From Yoonia vestfoldensis DSM 16212 (GTDB taxonomy: Bacteria > Pseudomonadota > Alphaproteobacteria > Rhodobacterales > Rhodobacteraceae), in contig NZ_KB907973.1 of assembly GCF_000382265.1 (NCBI RefSeq), positions 62,001-126,000 of the forward strand: a stretch of DNA of 64,000 nucleotides. The letters run 5' to 3'. The stretch's first letter is position 1, and the number at the start of each line of letters is the position of its first letter. Below the pieces are notes generated by a model, which saw only the letters and a program-made list of their open reading frames with translations, did no database searches and had not been told where the DNA came from. This document shows, in pieces, positions 42,701 to 51,574 of the stretch. Position numbers and translations under genes: made by a program.

Positions 42701-43315
42701 ATGCCACGCCAACCCATGCTTGTCGGCCAACCTGTGCTGATCGTCGTCGATATCCAGAAATCCGCTTTCATGGATCACAAGGCGGGCATCCCCGTCATGC
42801 CCGGTTACCGCGCCAATATCGCACGCGCGCGCCGCGTCGTGGATGCCGCCCATGACGCGGGGATTCCGGTCGTGTTCATTCAGGAAATCCATCGCCGCGA
42901 CATGGTGGATTATGGCCGCGAACTGGACGGGACCGAGGATGTGCATTGCATGGACGGCGAACCCGGCACCCCCGTCGCGTTCGAGGAAATGGGCCGCCAG
43001 CCCGGAGATTATTTTGTCCACAAACGCCGCTATTCGGCTTTCTACGGGACCGAGCTGGAAATTCTGCTCAAAGGGCTGAAGGCACAGACGCTGATCCTGA
43101 TCGGCGGGCTTACGGATGTCTGCGTGCATTATACTTTCGCGGACGGGCATCAGGGCGATTACTATTGCCGCGTCGTGGGCGATTGCGTCGGCGGGTCATC
43201 GACGGATGCGCATGACGCGTCGCTGAAGGCGATGGAATACCTCCAGACGGGCGCTGTCGTGACCGCCGACCAGATCACCGCCGAACTGGGCCGTTTGCAG
43301 GTGGCCGCTGCGTGA
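42701..43315 (+). CDS. Isochorismatase-family cysteine hydrolase
   Basis: A 204-aa hydrolase with the family triad Asp17 (VVDIQKS), Lys108 (VHKRRYSAF) and Cys141 (GGLTDVCVHYT). This family includes amidohydrolases for biuret, nicotinamide and ureido compounds. Being in an amine-type ABC operon suggests cleavage of an amide or ureido bond of the imported solute. Its stop overlaps the next gene's GTG start. Confidence 0.9.
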   Translation: MPRQPMLVGQPVLIVVDIQKSAFMDHKAGIPVMPGYRANIARARRVVDAAHDAGIPVVFIQEIHRRDMVDYGRELDGTEDVHCMDGEPGTPVAFEEMGRQPGDYFVHKRRYSAFYGTELEILLKGLKAQTLILIGGLTDVCVHYTFADGHQGDYYCRVVGDCVGGSSTDAHDASLKAMEYLQTGAVVTADQITAELGRLQVAAA

Positions 43316-43989
43316 TAAAGACCGCCGATCTGCGAGGCCACTGGCGGCGCGACTGGATCAAGGCACCGGATTTTGAGGATACGACAACCCGCGTGCATTG
43401 GTTGCAGGCGGGGATGCTCTTTGCCGATCTGCGCGTGCCTGCCGATTTGCCTGCCCTGCAGGGGGGTTGCCTTGCCGATCTGGACGCCGCAGCGCTGCAA
43501 TCCTTGTTGCGGATCGAGGGTTTCGCTGGCGAGATCACTGTCGCGCAGGGCCAATGCACGTGGCACCGCACGATCAACTGGCAAGGCGCTTTGGCCCGCC
43601 CCGATGTGGGGGCGATGTGGTTCGACGGCGATGTGCTGATCGAAGACGGCGTCCATGCCGACTATCGCGAGGCGTGGCTCAAGCAACCCACCGCCCCGCT
43701 GCGCGGGCATCGCATCGCCTGGGGCGACATGACCGGCGTGCTGGTGGAAAGCGACGATCGTTTCCTGCTGGGCATCGGACTCGCGCCAATGGACCGGCCC
43801 GTACGGGATACATTCACCAGCTTTTATGCGCTGGGCACATGGGACGGCGCGCGTGGCATCGCCGAACTTGCCACCGACCCGTTCGCCATGGGCAAACCCG
43901 TTCTGGACCGCGCGAACGACAGCTTCGTCTGGCACGCGCCCCTATTCACCGGCGGTATTGAATCCCGTCCTCTTATGAAAGTCCACTGA
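43312..43989 (+). CDS. Hypothetical protein, 225 aa, in amine ABC operon
   Basis: It starts at GTG overlapping the hydrolase stop as GTGA. The protein is soluble, rich in Trp and acidic residues, with no signal peptide and several aromatic beta-strand-like stretches (GHWRRDWIKAPDFEDTTTRV near the start, TSFYALGTWDG later). The composition resembles a lipocalin-like beta-barrel, but I recognise no family. Tight packing between two hydrolase genes suggests a role in the same catabolic step. Confidence 0.7.
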   Translation: MIKTADLRGHWRRDWIKAPDFEDTTTRVHWLQAGMLFADLRVPADLPALQGGCLADLDAAALQSLLRIEGFAGEITVAQGQCTWHRTINWQGALARPDVGAMWFDGDVLIEDGVHADYREAWLKQPTAPLRGHRIAWGDMTGVLVESDDRFLLGIGLAPMDRPVRDTFTSFYALGTWDGARGIAELATDPFAMGKPVLDRANDSFVWHAPLFTGGIESRPLMKVH

Positions 43990-43990
43990 C

Positions 43991-44776
43991 ATGCCGCTTC
44001 CCGTCGCCGAAAACTGGTTCAAAGCCAAAGTGGTCGGCCCCGATGTGACCCTGATCCTTGAGCCGCATGTCCATGTGCTGGAACAGGCCAACATGTTTCT
44101 GGTCCAAGGCCGTGACCGCGACATGATCCTCGATACCGGCATGGGGATCGTGCCGTTGCGCCCGTTCCTTGACACGCTCCGTGATGATCCGGGGAAGGAC
44201 ATCATCTGCGTGTCCTCCCACACCCATATCGACCATATCGGCGGGGTGCATGAATTCGACACCCGTCTGGTGCATCCAACCGAGGCAGAGGAAATGGCGG
44301 CTCCTTCCGGCCTCAAATCGCTTTACCGCGACGACATGCCCGCGCGCCTGATCCAGACTTTCCTTGATGCAGGCTATCCGCCTCTGGACGAGGTGCTGAT
44401 CGACGCCCTGCCCTATGCGGGCTATGACCCGCGGTCCTACGTCCTGCGCGGCGCGCCTGCGACGGACTTGCTCGACGCGGGCGACACCGTCGATCTGGGC
44501 AACCATCTGTATGAGATCATCCATCTGCCGGGCCATTCGCCGGGCGGCATCGGATTATATGAACGCGCAACGGGCGTCCTGTTCGCAGGCGACGCGATCT
44601 ACGACGGCCCGCTGATCTATGACGGGCCGGGCATGTCGGTGCCGGATTATCTGGACACTTTCGCCAAACTGCACGCGCTGGACATCACGCTGGTCCACGG
44701 CGGCCACGACCCGAGTTTCGGGCCAGAGCGGTTGGGCGATATCATGGCAAAGTATGAGGCGATCTGGCGGGGTTGA
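43991..44776 (+). CDS. Metallo-beta-lactamase-fold hydrolase
   Basis: A 261-aa MBL-fold protein with the metal motif SSHTHIDHIGG (HxHxDH), plus LPGHSPGG for the next ligand His, an Asp in FAGDAIYDG, and a late His in VHGGHDPSF. It is the last gene of the ABC/isochorismatase operon, one base after the hypothetical gene. Substrate unknown; lactone, thioester or amide hydrolysis are all possible. Confidence 0.9.
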   Translation: MPLPVAENWFKAKVVGPDVTLILEPHVHVLEQANMFLVQGRDRDMILDTGMGIVPLRPFLDTLRDDPGKDIICVSSHTHIDHIGGVHEFDTRLVHPTEAEEMAAPSGLKSLYRDDMPARLIQTFLDAGYPPLDEVLIDALPYAGYDPRSYVLRGAPATDLLDAGDTVDLGNHLYEIIHLPGHSPGGIGLYERATGVLFAGDAIYDGPLIYDGPGMSVPDYLDTFAKLHALDITLVHGGHDPSFGPERLGDIMAKYEAIWRG

Positions 44777-44820
44777 CCGCGATCCCTTGACAGACCGTCC
44801 CCACCCTTTACGTTCCGCAT

Positions 44821-44900
44821 CACGACAGGGGCGTCCGCATTGCGGGCTGAGAAGCACCCTTTGAACCTGAACCAGATCATGCTGGCGTAGGGAGTCCGTG
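44821..44900 (+). promoter_or_regulatory. TPP riboswitch (THI box)
   Basis: Conserved THI-box blocks are present: CAGGGGCG, GGGCTGAGA, ACCCTTTGAACCTGAACC and GCGTAGGGAG. It precedes thiM. Confidence 0.96.
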
Positions 44901-44938
44901 AACAGCCAAGCCCTGTCTGGGGTTGGTGCGTTCCCTGA

Positions 44939-44955
44939 CCCCCATGCCACGGGGG
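44939..44955 (+). promoter_or_regulatory. Ribosome-site hairpin downstream of the TPP aptamer
   Basis: CCCCC (44939-44943) pairs with GGGGG (44951-44955), hiding the GGGGGA ribosome-binding site of thiM. This fits translational control by TPP. Confidence 0.6.
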
Positions 44956-44961
44956 ACCACG

Positions 44962-45750
44962 ATGAACGACACAGGGCACTACCTTGACCAGATGCGCGGC
45001 AACGCGCCCTTGGTCCATAACATCACCAATTACGTCGCCATGAACATCATGGCCAATGTGCTGCTGGCCGCAGGTGCCGCCCCCGCGATGGTCCATGCGC
45101 GCGAGGAGGTGGGCGAATTCGCCGCCATCGCACAGGCGCTGACCGTCAATATCGGCACGCTCGACCCTGCTTGGGCCGAGGCGATGGAAACGGCCGCTCA
45201 GGTCATGCAAAACGCAGCGAGGCCCTGGGTGCTGGACCCTGTGGGTGTGGGTGCAACCCGCTACCGGCAGGACGTCTGCGCGCGGCTTTTGGCGCTGCGG
45301 CCCACGGTGATCCGCGGCAACGCCTCCGAAGTGCTGGCGCTCGCGGGCCTGTCCACTGGCGGGCGCGGGCCGGAGACGACCGACACGGTCGAGACCGCCG
45401 AGGCCGCAGCGCGTGAACTGGCGCAGCGGACGGGCGGGGTGGTCGCGGTGTCGGGGCCCGTCGATTACGTCACCGATGGCACCCGTGCCTATCGCGTCGC
45501 CAATGGCGATCCGCTGATGACGCGGGTCACAGCGCTTGGCTGTTCGCTGAACGGGGTGATCGGGGCCTTCGCCGTCGGCCAGCCGGCGCTGGAAACAACC
45601 GTCGCGGCGATGGCCTATTACGGGCTGGCTGGGCAGCAGGCGGCAGCGACGACAAAAGGGCCGGGGGCCTTTGGTGCGGCGTTTCTGGACCGTCTTTATG
45701 CGATCACACCCCATGACCTGACCGTCGGCGCAAAGGTCACATCCGCATGA
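44962..45750 (+). CDS. thiM: Hydroxyethylthiazole kinase
   Basis: A 262-aa thiazole salvage kinase. Characteristic segments are PLVHNITNYVAMNIMANVLL at residues 13-32, VLDPVGVGATRYR and GNASEVLALAG. It starts at ATG 44962 with GGGGGA seven bases upstream, rather than at the earlier in-frame start inside the riboswitch region. It phosphorylates hydroxyethylthiazole for thiamin salvage. The thiE gene overlaps its stop. Confidence 0.95.
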   Translation: MNDTGHYLDQMRGNAPLVHNITNYVAMNIMANVLLAAGAAPAMVHAREEVGEFAAIAQALTVNIGTLDPAWAEAMETAAQVMQNAARPWVLDPVGVGATRYRQDVCARLLALRPTVIRGNASEVLALAGLSTGGRGPETTDTVETAEAAARELAQRTGGVVAVSGPVDYVTDGTRAYRVANGDPLMTRVTALGCSLNGVIGAFAVGQPALETTVAAMAYYGLAGQQAAATTKGPGAFGAAFLDRLYAITPHDLTVGAKVTSA

Positions 45751-46358
45751 TGGGGCCGATCTATGTTGTCACCGATGCCGAGGCCCCGTTATCGGTGATC
45801 GACCAGATCAAGGCGGCGGCGCAGGGTGGCGCCGCCTTGATCCAGATCCGCGACAAGACAGCCAGCGACGCTGATCTTGCCGGGCTGATCGCCGCCGTCT
45901 TGCCTTTGGTGACAGCACAAGGCGCACGGCTGATTATCAACGACCGTGTCGATCTGGCGATCCGCACTGGCGTGCATGGCCTGCACATCGGGCAGGGCGA
46001 CGGTGATCCGGCGCTGATCCGTGCGCGCATTGGCGCGGATATGCTGCTTGGCCTCTCGGTCGAGGCGGAAGAGCACCTCGCCCACGTCCCCGCTGGCGTC
46101 GATTACCTTGGTGTGGGGCCGGTCCGCGCCACCGCCAGCAAAGCCGACCACGCCCCGCCTATCGGGTTTGACGGGTTGGCGCGGATTATCACGGGCACAT
46201 CGCTGCCCTGCTACGCCATCGGCGGGCTGAAACCGGGCGACGCCCCAGCGGTCAAAGCGGCGGGGGCCGTCGGTATGGCCGTCGTCAGCGCCGTGACCCG
46301 CGCCACTGACCCCCAATCCGCGACGCGCGCGCTGGTCGATGCATGGAGGCTGGCATGA
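45747..46358 (+). CDS. thiE: Thiamine phosphate synthase
   Basis: A 203-aa TIM-barrel enzyme that joins hydroxymethylpyrimidine pyrophosphate and thiazole phosphate. Visible motifs are IQIRDK, VDLAIRTGVHGLHIGQ, LGVGPVRATASKAD and CYAIGGL. It overlaps thiM by four bases and thiD by four bases. It is slightly short but complete. Confidence 0.95.
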   Translation: MMGPIYVVTDAEAPLSVIDQIKAAAQGGAALIQIRDKTASDADLAGLIAAVLPLVTAQGARLIINDRVDLAIRTGVHGLHIGQGDGDPALIRARIGADMLLGLSVEAEEHLAHVPAGVDYLGVGPVRATASKADHAPPIGFDGLARIITGTSLPCYAIGGLKPGDAPAVKAAGAVGMAVVSAVTRATDPQSATRALVDAWRLA

Positions 46359-47152
46359 TCCCCAATATCCTGTCCATCGCAGGGTCGGATCCTTCGGGCG
46401 GTGCCGGTATTCAGGCTGATATCAAGGCGATTTCGGCCAATCGCGGCTATGCCATGGCCGCGATCACCGCGCTGACGGCGCAGAACACCCAGGGGGTGAC
46501 AGCCGTGCAGATGATCGGCCCCGAGATGGTGGCGGCGCAAATCGCCGCACTCCGTGCCGATATTCGCATCCATGCCGTCAAGATCGGGATGCTGGGCGAT
46601 GCCGCCATCATCCGCGCGGTGTCGGATGGCTTGCAGGGGCTGGACGCGCCCATCGTGCTCGACCCTGTGATGGTTGCCAAAAGCGGCGACAGGCTGTTGC
46701 AGGCGGATGCCGTCGCCGCCTTGCGCGTGATGCTGCCGCTGGCTGCTGTCATCACCCCCAACCTGCCCGAAGCCGCCGACCTGCTGGACCAACCCGAGGC
46801 CACAACCCGCGATGGGATGCAGGCGCAGGCATTGGCGCTGCTGGCGCTGGGGCCGTGTGCGGTGCTGCTGAAAGGCGGGCATCTGGCGGGGGATGATTGC
46901 CCCGATCTGCTGGCGGATGCAGGTGGCATGACGTGGCTGGCAGGCACGCGCCATGCCACCCGCAACACGCATGGCACGGGCTGCACCCTGTCGTCGGCGC
47001 TGGCCACCTTGCTCGGGCAGGGGCTGCCGCTGCCGCAGGCGGCGGCGCAGGCGAAAGCTTTTGTCGCCCGCGCCATCGCAGGCGCGGATGCGCTGCGCGT
47101 GGGGCAGGGGCACGGCCCGACCCACCATTTCCACGATTTTTTCAAAGGATAA
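46355..47152 (+). CDS. thiD: Hydroxymethylpyrimidine/phosphomethylpyrimidine kinase
   Basis: A 265-aa ribokinase-fold enzyme with NILSIAGSDPSGGAGIQADI near the start, KIGMLG, LDPVMVAKSGD, TPNLPEA, LKGGH and the catalytic NTHGTGCTLSSA. It starts at ATG 46355, overlapping the thiE stop. With ThiM and ThiE it completes a salvage route without the de novo thiC or thiG. Confidence 0.95.
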   Translation: MIPNILSIAGSDPSGGAGIQADIKAISANRGYAMAAITALTAQNTQGVTAVQMIGPEMVAAQIAALRADIRIHAVKIGMLGDAAIIRAVSDGLQGLDAPIVLDPVMVAKSGDRLLQADAVAALRVMLPLAAVITPNLPEAADLLDQPEATTRDGMQAQALALLALGPCAVLLKGGHLAGDDCPDLLADAGGMTWLAGTRHATRNTHGTGCTLSSALATLLGQGLPLPQAAAQAKAFVARAIAGADALRVGQGHGPTHHFHDFFKG

Positions 47153-47155
47153 CCA

Positions 47156-47920
47156 ATGACCCGCACTATCTCTGACCTGACTGTCCTGATTACCGGCGCA
47201 GGGCGCGGCCTTGGGGCTGCCATCGCACGCAGCTTTGCACAGGAAGGTGCGCAGGTCGCGATCAACTACCGCCACAGTCGTGATGCGGCCGTGGCGCTGG
47301 CGGCAGAGCTTGGCCCGCGCGCGGCGGCGTTTCAGGCCGATGTGACCGATCCCACTCAGGTCAGCGCGATGATCGCCGCGATCACCGACCGCTTCGGCGC
47401 GCCGGACGTGCTGGTCCATAACGCGCTGGCCGATTTCAGTTTCAACGGCGATGCGCGCAAGACGCTGGACCAGATGCGCTGGGCCGATATCGCGCAGCAG
47501 GCGGAAACGGCTGTGGGCGGCGCGCTGCATTGCCTACACGCCGTGCAGCCGCATTTCGCGGCGCAAGGGTTCGGGCGGGTCATCCTGATCGGCACCAACT
47601 TGATGCAGAACCCGGTCGTGCCCTATCACGACTACACCGCTGCCAAAGGCGCGCTGCTGGCGCTGACCCGCACGGCGGCCAAAGAACTTGGTCCGCTGGG
47701 GGTGACGGTCAACATGGTCTCGGGCGGTCTGCTGCGCACCACCGATGCGAGCGCCGCGACACCCGAAGCGGTCTTCGACATCATCGCAGGCCAGACGCCG
47801 CTGGGGCAGGTCACGACACCCGCCGCCATGGCCGATGCCGTGCTGTTTTTCGCCAGCCCATGGGCACGGGCGGTGACAGGGCAGAACCTGATCGTGGATG
47901 GCGGGCTGGTGTTCGGCTAG
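47156..47920 (+). CDS. SDR family oxidoreductase
   Basis: A 254-aa short-chain dehydrogenase. The NAD(P) loop GAGRGLG lies at residues 15-21, and the active-site YxxxK is in DYTAAKGAL. At the usual catalytic Ser position, 13 residues before Tyr, the sequence has Thr (IGTNLMQ), which can sometimes substitute. The last strand is GQNLIVDGG. It lies three bases after thiD, so the TPP riboswitch may control it, although its role in thiamin metabolism is unclear. Its end overlaps the convergent HxlR gene. Confidence 0.9.
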   Translation: MTRTISDLTVLITGAGRGLGAAIARSFAQEGAQVAINYRHSRDAAVALAAELGPRAAAFQADVTDPTQVSAMIAAITDRFGAPDVLVHNALADFSFNGDARKTLDQMRWADIAQQAETAVGGALHCLHAVQPHFAAQGFGRVILIGTNLMQNPVVPYHDYTAAKGALLALTRTAAKELGPLGVTVNMVSGGLLRTTDASAATPEAVFDIIAGQTPLGQVTTPAAMADAVLFFASPWARAVTGQNLIVDGGLVFG

Positions 47921-48267
47921 GCGCGATTGCCGCGGATGATCCATTCCGCCATCGCGTCAAAGACTGGCGCGGCCCCTTCGGCAAAGGGTGTCAGCCCATA
48001 GGTCACATGCGGCGGCACCTCTGCCCGCACGTCGCGCCAGATCAGCCCGTCCTCCCCCAGACTGCGCAGGGTCGCGGTCAGCACCTTTTGCGTCACGGGC
48101 GCCAGGCTGCGCTGCAAGGCGTTGAACCGCACAGGCCCTTTGCGCAGGCGGTAGAGCACCAGCATCCGCCATTTGCCGGTCAGCAGGTCCATCGCGGTTT
48201 CCACCGGACAGGTTTCGCCAAGGGCAGGATCGGGCTGGTCGGCGAAGGTTCTGACATGGCCGTCCAT
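47917..48267 (-). CDS. HxlR family transcriptional regulator
   Basis: A 116-aa winged-helix regulator. It begins MDGHVRTFADQ, has CPVETAMDLLTGKWRMLVLYRL, typical of the HxlR/DUF24 family with a conserved Cys, and continues with LAPVTQKVLTATLRSLGEDG. I chose ATG 48267, with AAGGA about nine bases upstream. It is divergent from an NAD(P)-binding protein gene, the usual arrangement for redox- or electrophile-sensing DUF24 regulators that control a neighbouring reductase. Confidence 0.93.
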   Translation of the reverse strand: MDGHVRTFADQPDPALGETCPVETAMDLLTGKWRMLVLYRLRKGPVRFNALQRSLAPVTQKVLTATLRSLGEDGLIWRDVRAEVPPHVTYGLTPFAEGAAPVFDAMAEWIIRGNRA

Positions 48268-48283
48268 GGGTGGTATCCTTTTG

Positions 48284-48291
48284 GTACGTAC
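48284..48291. promoter_or_regulatory. Possible HxlR operator
   Basis: The 8-bp palindrome GTACGTAC lies midway between the divergent HxlR and NAD(P)-binding genes, as expected of a DUF24-type operator. There is only one copy, so support is modest. Confidence 0.4.
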
Positions 48292-48355
48292 TTGCGAAAA
48301 AGACTGTAACCCGCCCATATCCGCCACGTCGAGAGCAAAACGGAGAGAATTGACG

Positions 48356-48973
48356 ATGAAAGCAGTGGTATTTGGCGCGACAGGGCGCACGGGGCGGCAT
48401 CTGTTGGCGGCACTGGCCGCCGCGGGATATGAGGTGATCCCCTACGGGCGGCGCAAGCCCGACGGTTGGACGGGCGAGGCGGTGATCGGCGCGCTGGATG
48501 ACCGCGCGCAGATCGCGCAGGCGCTTGACGGGGCGGATGTGGTTCTGTCCGCGCTGGCATCGTCGCGGTCCACGTCTGTCTGCCTGCCTGCGGCGCAAAG
48601 CGTGGTCGCCGTGGGCAAGCCCGGGTTACGGTATCTGACCGTCGCGGGCGCGGCCGTCGATGTGCCCAGCGACGCGAAAGGGCTACCCGACCGATTCATT
48701 GGCGGCATCTTCAAACTGCTGATGCGCAAGATGCTGGCCGAGCGGCAGGCCGAATACGATCTACTGGCCGATTCCCATCTGTCTTTCACCATGCTGCGAC
48801 CACCGATGCTGAAAGACGGGGGAGGTGCGGGGGACTGGCTGTTCACACATGACAAACCCGCGACGACCAAGATCGACCGTGCCGATCTGGCCCGCGCGAT
48901 GGTCGCGGCGATCGCGGATGATGGCCTGATACGGCGCGCCCCTTTTGTGTCGGCGCCACCTGTCAGACGGTAG
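48356..48973 (+). CDS. NAD(P)-binding (atypical SDR) protein
   Basis: A 205-aa Rossmann-fold protein with the N-terminal loop FGATGRTGRHL and a strand AVIGALDD, like NmrA or biliverdin-reductase-like SDRs. It lacks a clear YxxxK. ATG 48356 has GGAGAG nine bases upstream. It is likely regulated by the divergent HxlR protein and may be a quinone or aldehyde reductase. Confidence 0.85.
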   Translation: MKAVVFGATGRTGRHLLAALAAAGYEVIPYGRRKPDGWTGEAVIGALDDRAQIAQALDGADVVLSALASSRSTSVCLPAAQSVVAVGKPGLRYLTVAGAAVDVPSDAKGLPDRFIGGIFKLLMRKMLAERQAEYDLLADSHLSFTMLRPPMLKDGGGAGDWLFTHDKPATTKIDRADLARAMVAAIADDGLIRRAPFVSAPPVRR

Positions 48974-49025
48974 GCACCGCCCAAGGGTTGGCAGGCGCGC
49001 GGTTTCGTGTATACCGCGCATATAA

Positions 49026-49110
49026 CCTCGACCCGAGGGTAAGCCTCGGGTGGCTCTTCCGGCCGCCGATCCGCCGGACAACCTGCAAGACCCAGATCGT
49101 GTCGGCGCAT
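49026..49110 (+). promoter_or_regulatory. Structured leader of the SulP gene
   Basis: CGAGG (49034-49038) can pair either with upstream CCTCG (49026-49030) or, as CCCGAGG, with CCTCGGG (49044-49050). The two pairings exclude each other. Further GC-rich inverted segments follow up to the ATG. Alphaproteobacterial SulP genes are known to carry a 'sul1' RNA motif; I cannot confirm that this is one. Confidence 0.35.
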
Positions 49111-49133
49111 GTCGCCGGACAGGAAACATTTAC

Positions 49134-50624
49134 ATGATATCTTTTGATGCATACCGCGCCCAGTGGACGGGCAACATCCGCGGTGACCTATTGGCGGGGC
49201 TGGTCGTCGCCCTTGCTCTGATCCCCGAGGCGATTGCCTTTTCCATCATCGCAGGCGTCGACCCCAAGGTGGGGCTATATGCCAGTTTCTCAATCGCGGT
49301 GCTGACGGCCATCACGGGCGGGCGGCCCGGCATGATCTCGGCGGCGACGGCGGCGACGGCGGTGCTGATGGTGACGTTGGTGCGCGATTACGGGCTGGAA
49401 TATCTGCTCGCCGCGACCGTGCTGGCGGGCCTGATCCAGATCGGCGCGGGTATGCTGCGGCTTGGCTTCGTGATGCGCTATGTGTCGAAATCGGTGATGA
49501 CGGGTTTCGTCAATGCGCTGGCGATCCTGATCTTCATGGCGCAATTGCCCGAACTCGACCCCGGCGTCGTGACATGGCTGACCTATGTGCTGGTCGCCGC
49601 AGGCCTTGCGATCATCTATCTGTTCCCGCTTTTGACCAAGGCGATCCCTTCGCCGCTGGTCACGATCGTGGTGCTGACGGCGCTGGTGATGGTCTTTGGC
49701 TGGGATGTGCGCACGGTGGGCGACATGGGCGCATTGCCGGACACCTTGCCGGTCTTCCTGATCCCGCAGATCCCGCTGAACCTTGAGACGCTGATGATCA
49801 TCCTGCCCTATTCGATCGCGGTCGCCATCGTCGGCCTGCTGGAAAGCCTGATGACCCAGAACATCGTCGATGACTTGACCGATACGAAATCCGACCGCAA
49901 TCAGGAATGTATCGGCCAAGGCATCGCCAACACCGCGACGGGGTTCATCGGCGGCATGGCGGGCTGCGCGATGATCGGCCAGTCGATCATCAACGTGAAA
50001 TCGGGTGGGCGCGGGCGGTTGTCCTGCCTCACGGCGGGTGTGGTCCTGCTGATCCTCGTGGTGTTTCTGGACGATCTGGTCAGCCAGATCCCGATGCCCG
50101 CCTTGGTCGCGATCATGATCATGGTCAGTATCGGCACGTTTTCGTGGTCCTCGATCAAATCGCTGCGGACGCATCCGCGATCCTCGTCCATCGTGATGAT
50201 CGCCACTGTGGCGACTGTGGTCTATACCCACAACCTTGCCATCGGGGTGCTGGTCGGCGTGCTGCTGTCGGGCATCTTCTTTGCCGGCAAGATCGCGCAA
50301 TTGTTCAAGGTCACGACCAGTATCTCCAAGGACGGGCGCGAGAGGACCTATGTGGTCGAAGGCCAGCTTTTCTATGGCTCGGTCGAGGATTTCATGAACG
50401 CTTTCGACTTCAAGGAAGCACTGGACAAGGTCATCATCGATGTCAGCCGCGCGCATATCTGGGATATTTCCTCGGTGCAGGCGCTGGATATGGCAATCCT
50501 CAAGTTCCGCCGTGACGGCGCCGATGTGGACATCGTCGGCATGAACGAAGCGACCGAAACCATCGTGGACAAGCTTGCCATCCATGACAAGCCCGGCGCG
50601 ATGGACAAGCTGATGGCGCATTGA
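49134..50624 (+). CDS. SulP family anion transporter with STAS domain
   Basis: A 496-aa transporter with about ten to fourteen membrane segments. The SulP start region [20 protein letters not shown] is followed by [10 protein letters not shown] cytoplasmic STAS domain (about residues 395-490) ends in a beta-alpha fold with [20 protein letters not shown]. Members carry sulfate, bicarbonate or other anions. ATG 49134 has AGGAAA upstream. The universal stress gene follows after ten bases, so the two are co-transcribed. Substrate not decidable; bicarbonate (BicA-like) and sulfate are both possible. Confidence 0.93.
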   Translation: MISFDAYRAQWTGNIRGDLLAGLVVALALIPEAIAFSIIAGVDPKVGLYASFSIAVLTAITGGRPGMISAATAATAVLMVTLVRDYGLEYLLAATVLAGLIQIGAGMLRLGFVMRYVSKSVMTGFVNALAILIFMAQLPELDPGVVTWLTYVLVAAGLAIIYLFPLLTKAIPSPLVTIVVLTALVMVFGWDVRTVGDMGALPDTLPVFLIPQIPLNLETLMIILPYSIAVAIVGLLESLMTQNIVDDLTDTKSDRNQECIGQGIANTATGFIGGMAGCAMIGQSIINVKSGGRGRLSCLTAGVVLLILVVFLDDLVSQIPMPALVAIMIMVSIGTFSWSSIKSLRTHPRSSSIVMIATVATVVYTHNLAIGVLVGVLLSGIFFAGKIAQLFKVTTSISKDGRERTYVVEGQLFYGSVEDFMNAFDFKEALDKVIIDVSRAHIWDISSVQALDMAILKFRRDGADVDIVGMNEATETIVDKLAIHDKPGAMDKLMAH

Positions 50625-50634
50625 GGAGACGACC

Positions 50635-51495
50635 ATGACACCGACACAAAAGATCGTGGCCTTCATCGACGGGTCGATTTATTCGCAAAGCGTCTGTCAC
50701 CACGCCGCATGGATCGCCGACCGCACGGGTGCTGCGGTGGAACTGATCCATGTGCTTGGCCCGCGCGACACATCGGGCACGCGCGATCATTCCGGTGCTA
50801 TCGCGCTGGGCGCACGCACGGCGCTTTTGCAGGAACTGGCCGACCTTGACGCGCAACGCTCAAAACTGATGAGCCACCGGGGCCGCGCCATCCTTGACGA
50901 TGCCCGCGCCATTCTGGAAACGGACGGTGTCACCGACATCAACACCCGCCTGCGCCACGGCGACGTGGTCGAGGCGGTAGCCGAGGTCGAGGACGACGCC
51001 CGCGTCATCATCGTCGGCAAACGCGGCGAGGAGGCGGATTTCGCCAAGGGCCATCTGGGATCGAACCTCGAACGGATCGTGCGCACCAGCACCCGGCCAG
51101 TCTTCGTGGCCTCGCGCGCCTTCAAGCCGATCAGGAAGGTACTGGTGGCATATGACGGCGGTGCCTCCGCGATGAAAGCGGTCGACCACATCGCGCGCAG
51201 CCCGCTGTTTCAGGGGCTGTCCATCCATGTCGTCACCGTCGGCACGGCCGCTGCCGAGGTAAAGAAAGGGTTGGATGACGCCAAGGCGATGCTGAAAGCC
51301 GCAGGGCTGGAGGCAGAAACATCCGTCCTGCCCGGCCAGCCTGAAAGAGCGTTGGCCGATCTGGTGGAAAAAGAGCATTTCGACATGCTGGTGATGGGCG
51401 CCTACGGGCACAGCCGAATCCGCAGGCTTGTGATCGGGTCCACCACCACGGCGATGATCCGCGCCTGCAAGGTGCCGGTCGTGCTGATGCGCTGA
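50635..51495 (+). CDS. Tandem-domain universal stress protein
   Basis: A 286-aa protein with two UspA domains, at about residues 5-150 and 160-285. The second ends with GAYGHSRIRRLVIGSTT, the ATP-binding GxxG-x9-G(S/T) motif. The first has a degenerate version (GKRGEEADFAKGHLGSN). Pairing with a SulP transporter suggests that it modulates transport or responds to it. Confidence 0.92.
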   Translation: MTPTQKIVAFIDGSIYSQSVCHHAAWIADRTGAAVELIHVLGPRDTSGTRDHSGAIALGARTALLQELADLDAQRSKLMSHRGRAILDDARAILETDGVTDINTRLRHGDVVEAVAEVEDDARVIIVGKRGEEADFAKGHLGSNLERIVRTSTRPVFVASRAFKPIRKVLVAYDGGASAMKAVDHIARSPLFQGLSIHVVTVGTAAAEVKKGLDDAKAMLKAAGLEAETSVLPGQPERALADLVEKEHFDMLVMGAYGHSRIRRLVIGSTTTAMIRACKVPVVLMR

Positions 51496-51509
51496 CGCTT
51501 TACATCTTC

Positions 51510-51535
51510 CGAGCCTAAATATCCCCGCCGGAGGC
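51510..51535. repeat. Dispersed 26-base repeat, copy 2
   Basis: Copy of the element at 36932-36957 with one base change, again just past the end of a gene between convergent partners. Here its right part forms one arm of a hairpin. Confidence 0.6.
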
Positions 51536-51567
51536 ATCGATCTTTTCGGACCGACGCCTCCGGCGGG
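51524..51567. terminator. Bidirectional hairpin between usp and phnE
   Basis: CCCGCCGGAGGC (51524-51535) and GCCTCCGGCGGG (51556-51567) form a perfect 12-bp stem around 20 bases containing TCTTTT. It lies between convergent operons. Confidence 0.6.
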
Positions 51568-51574
51568 CATCACA

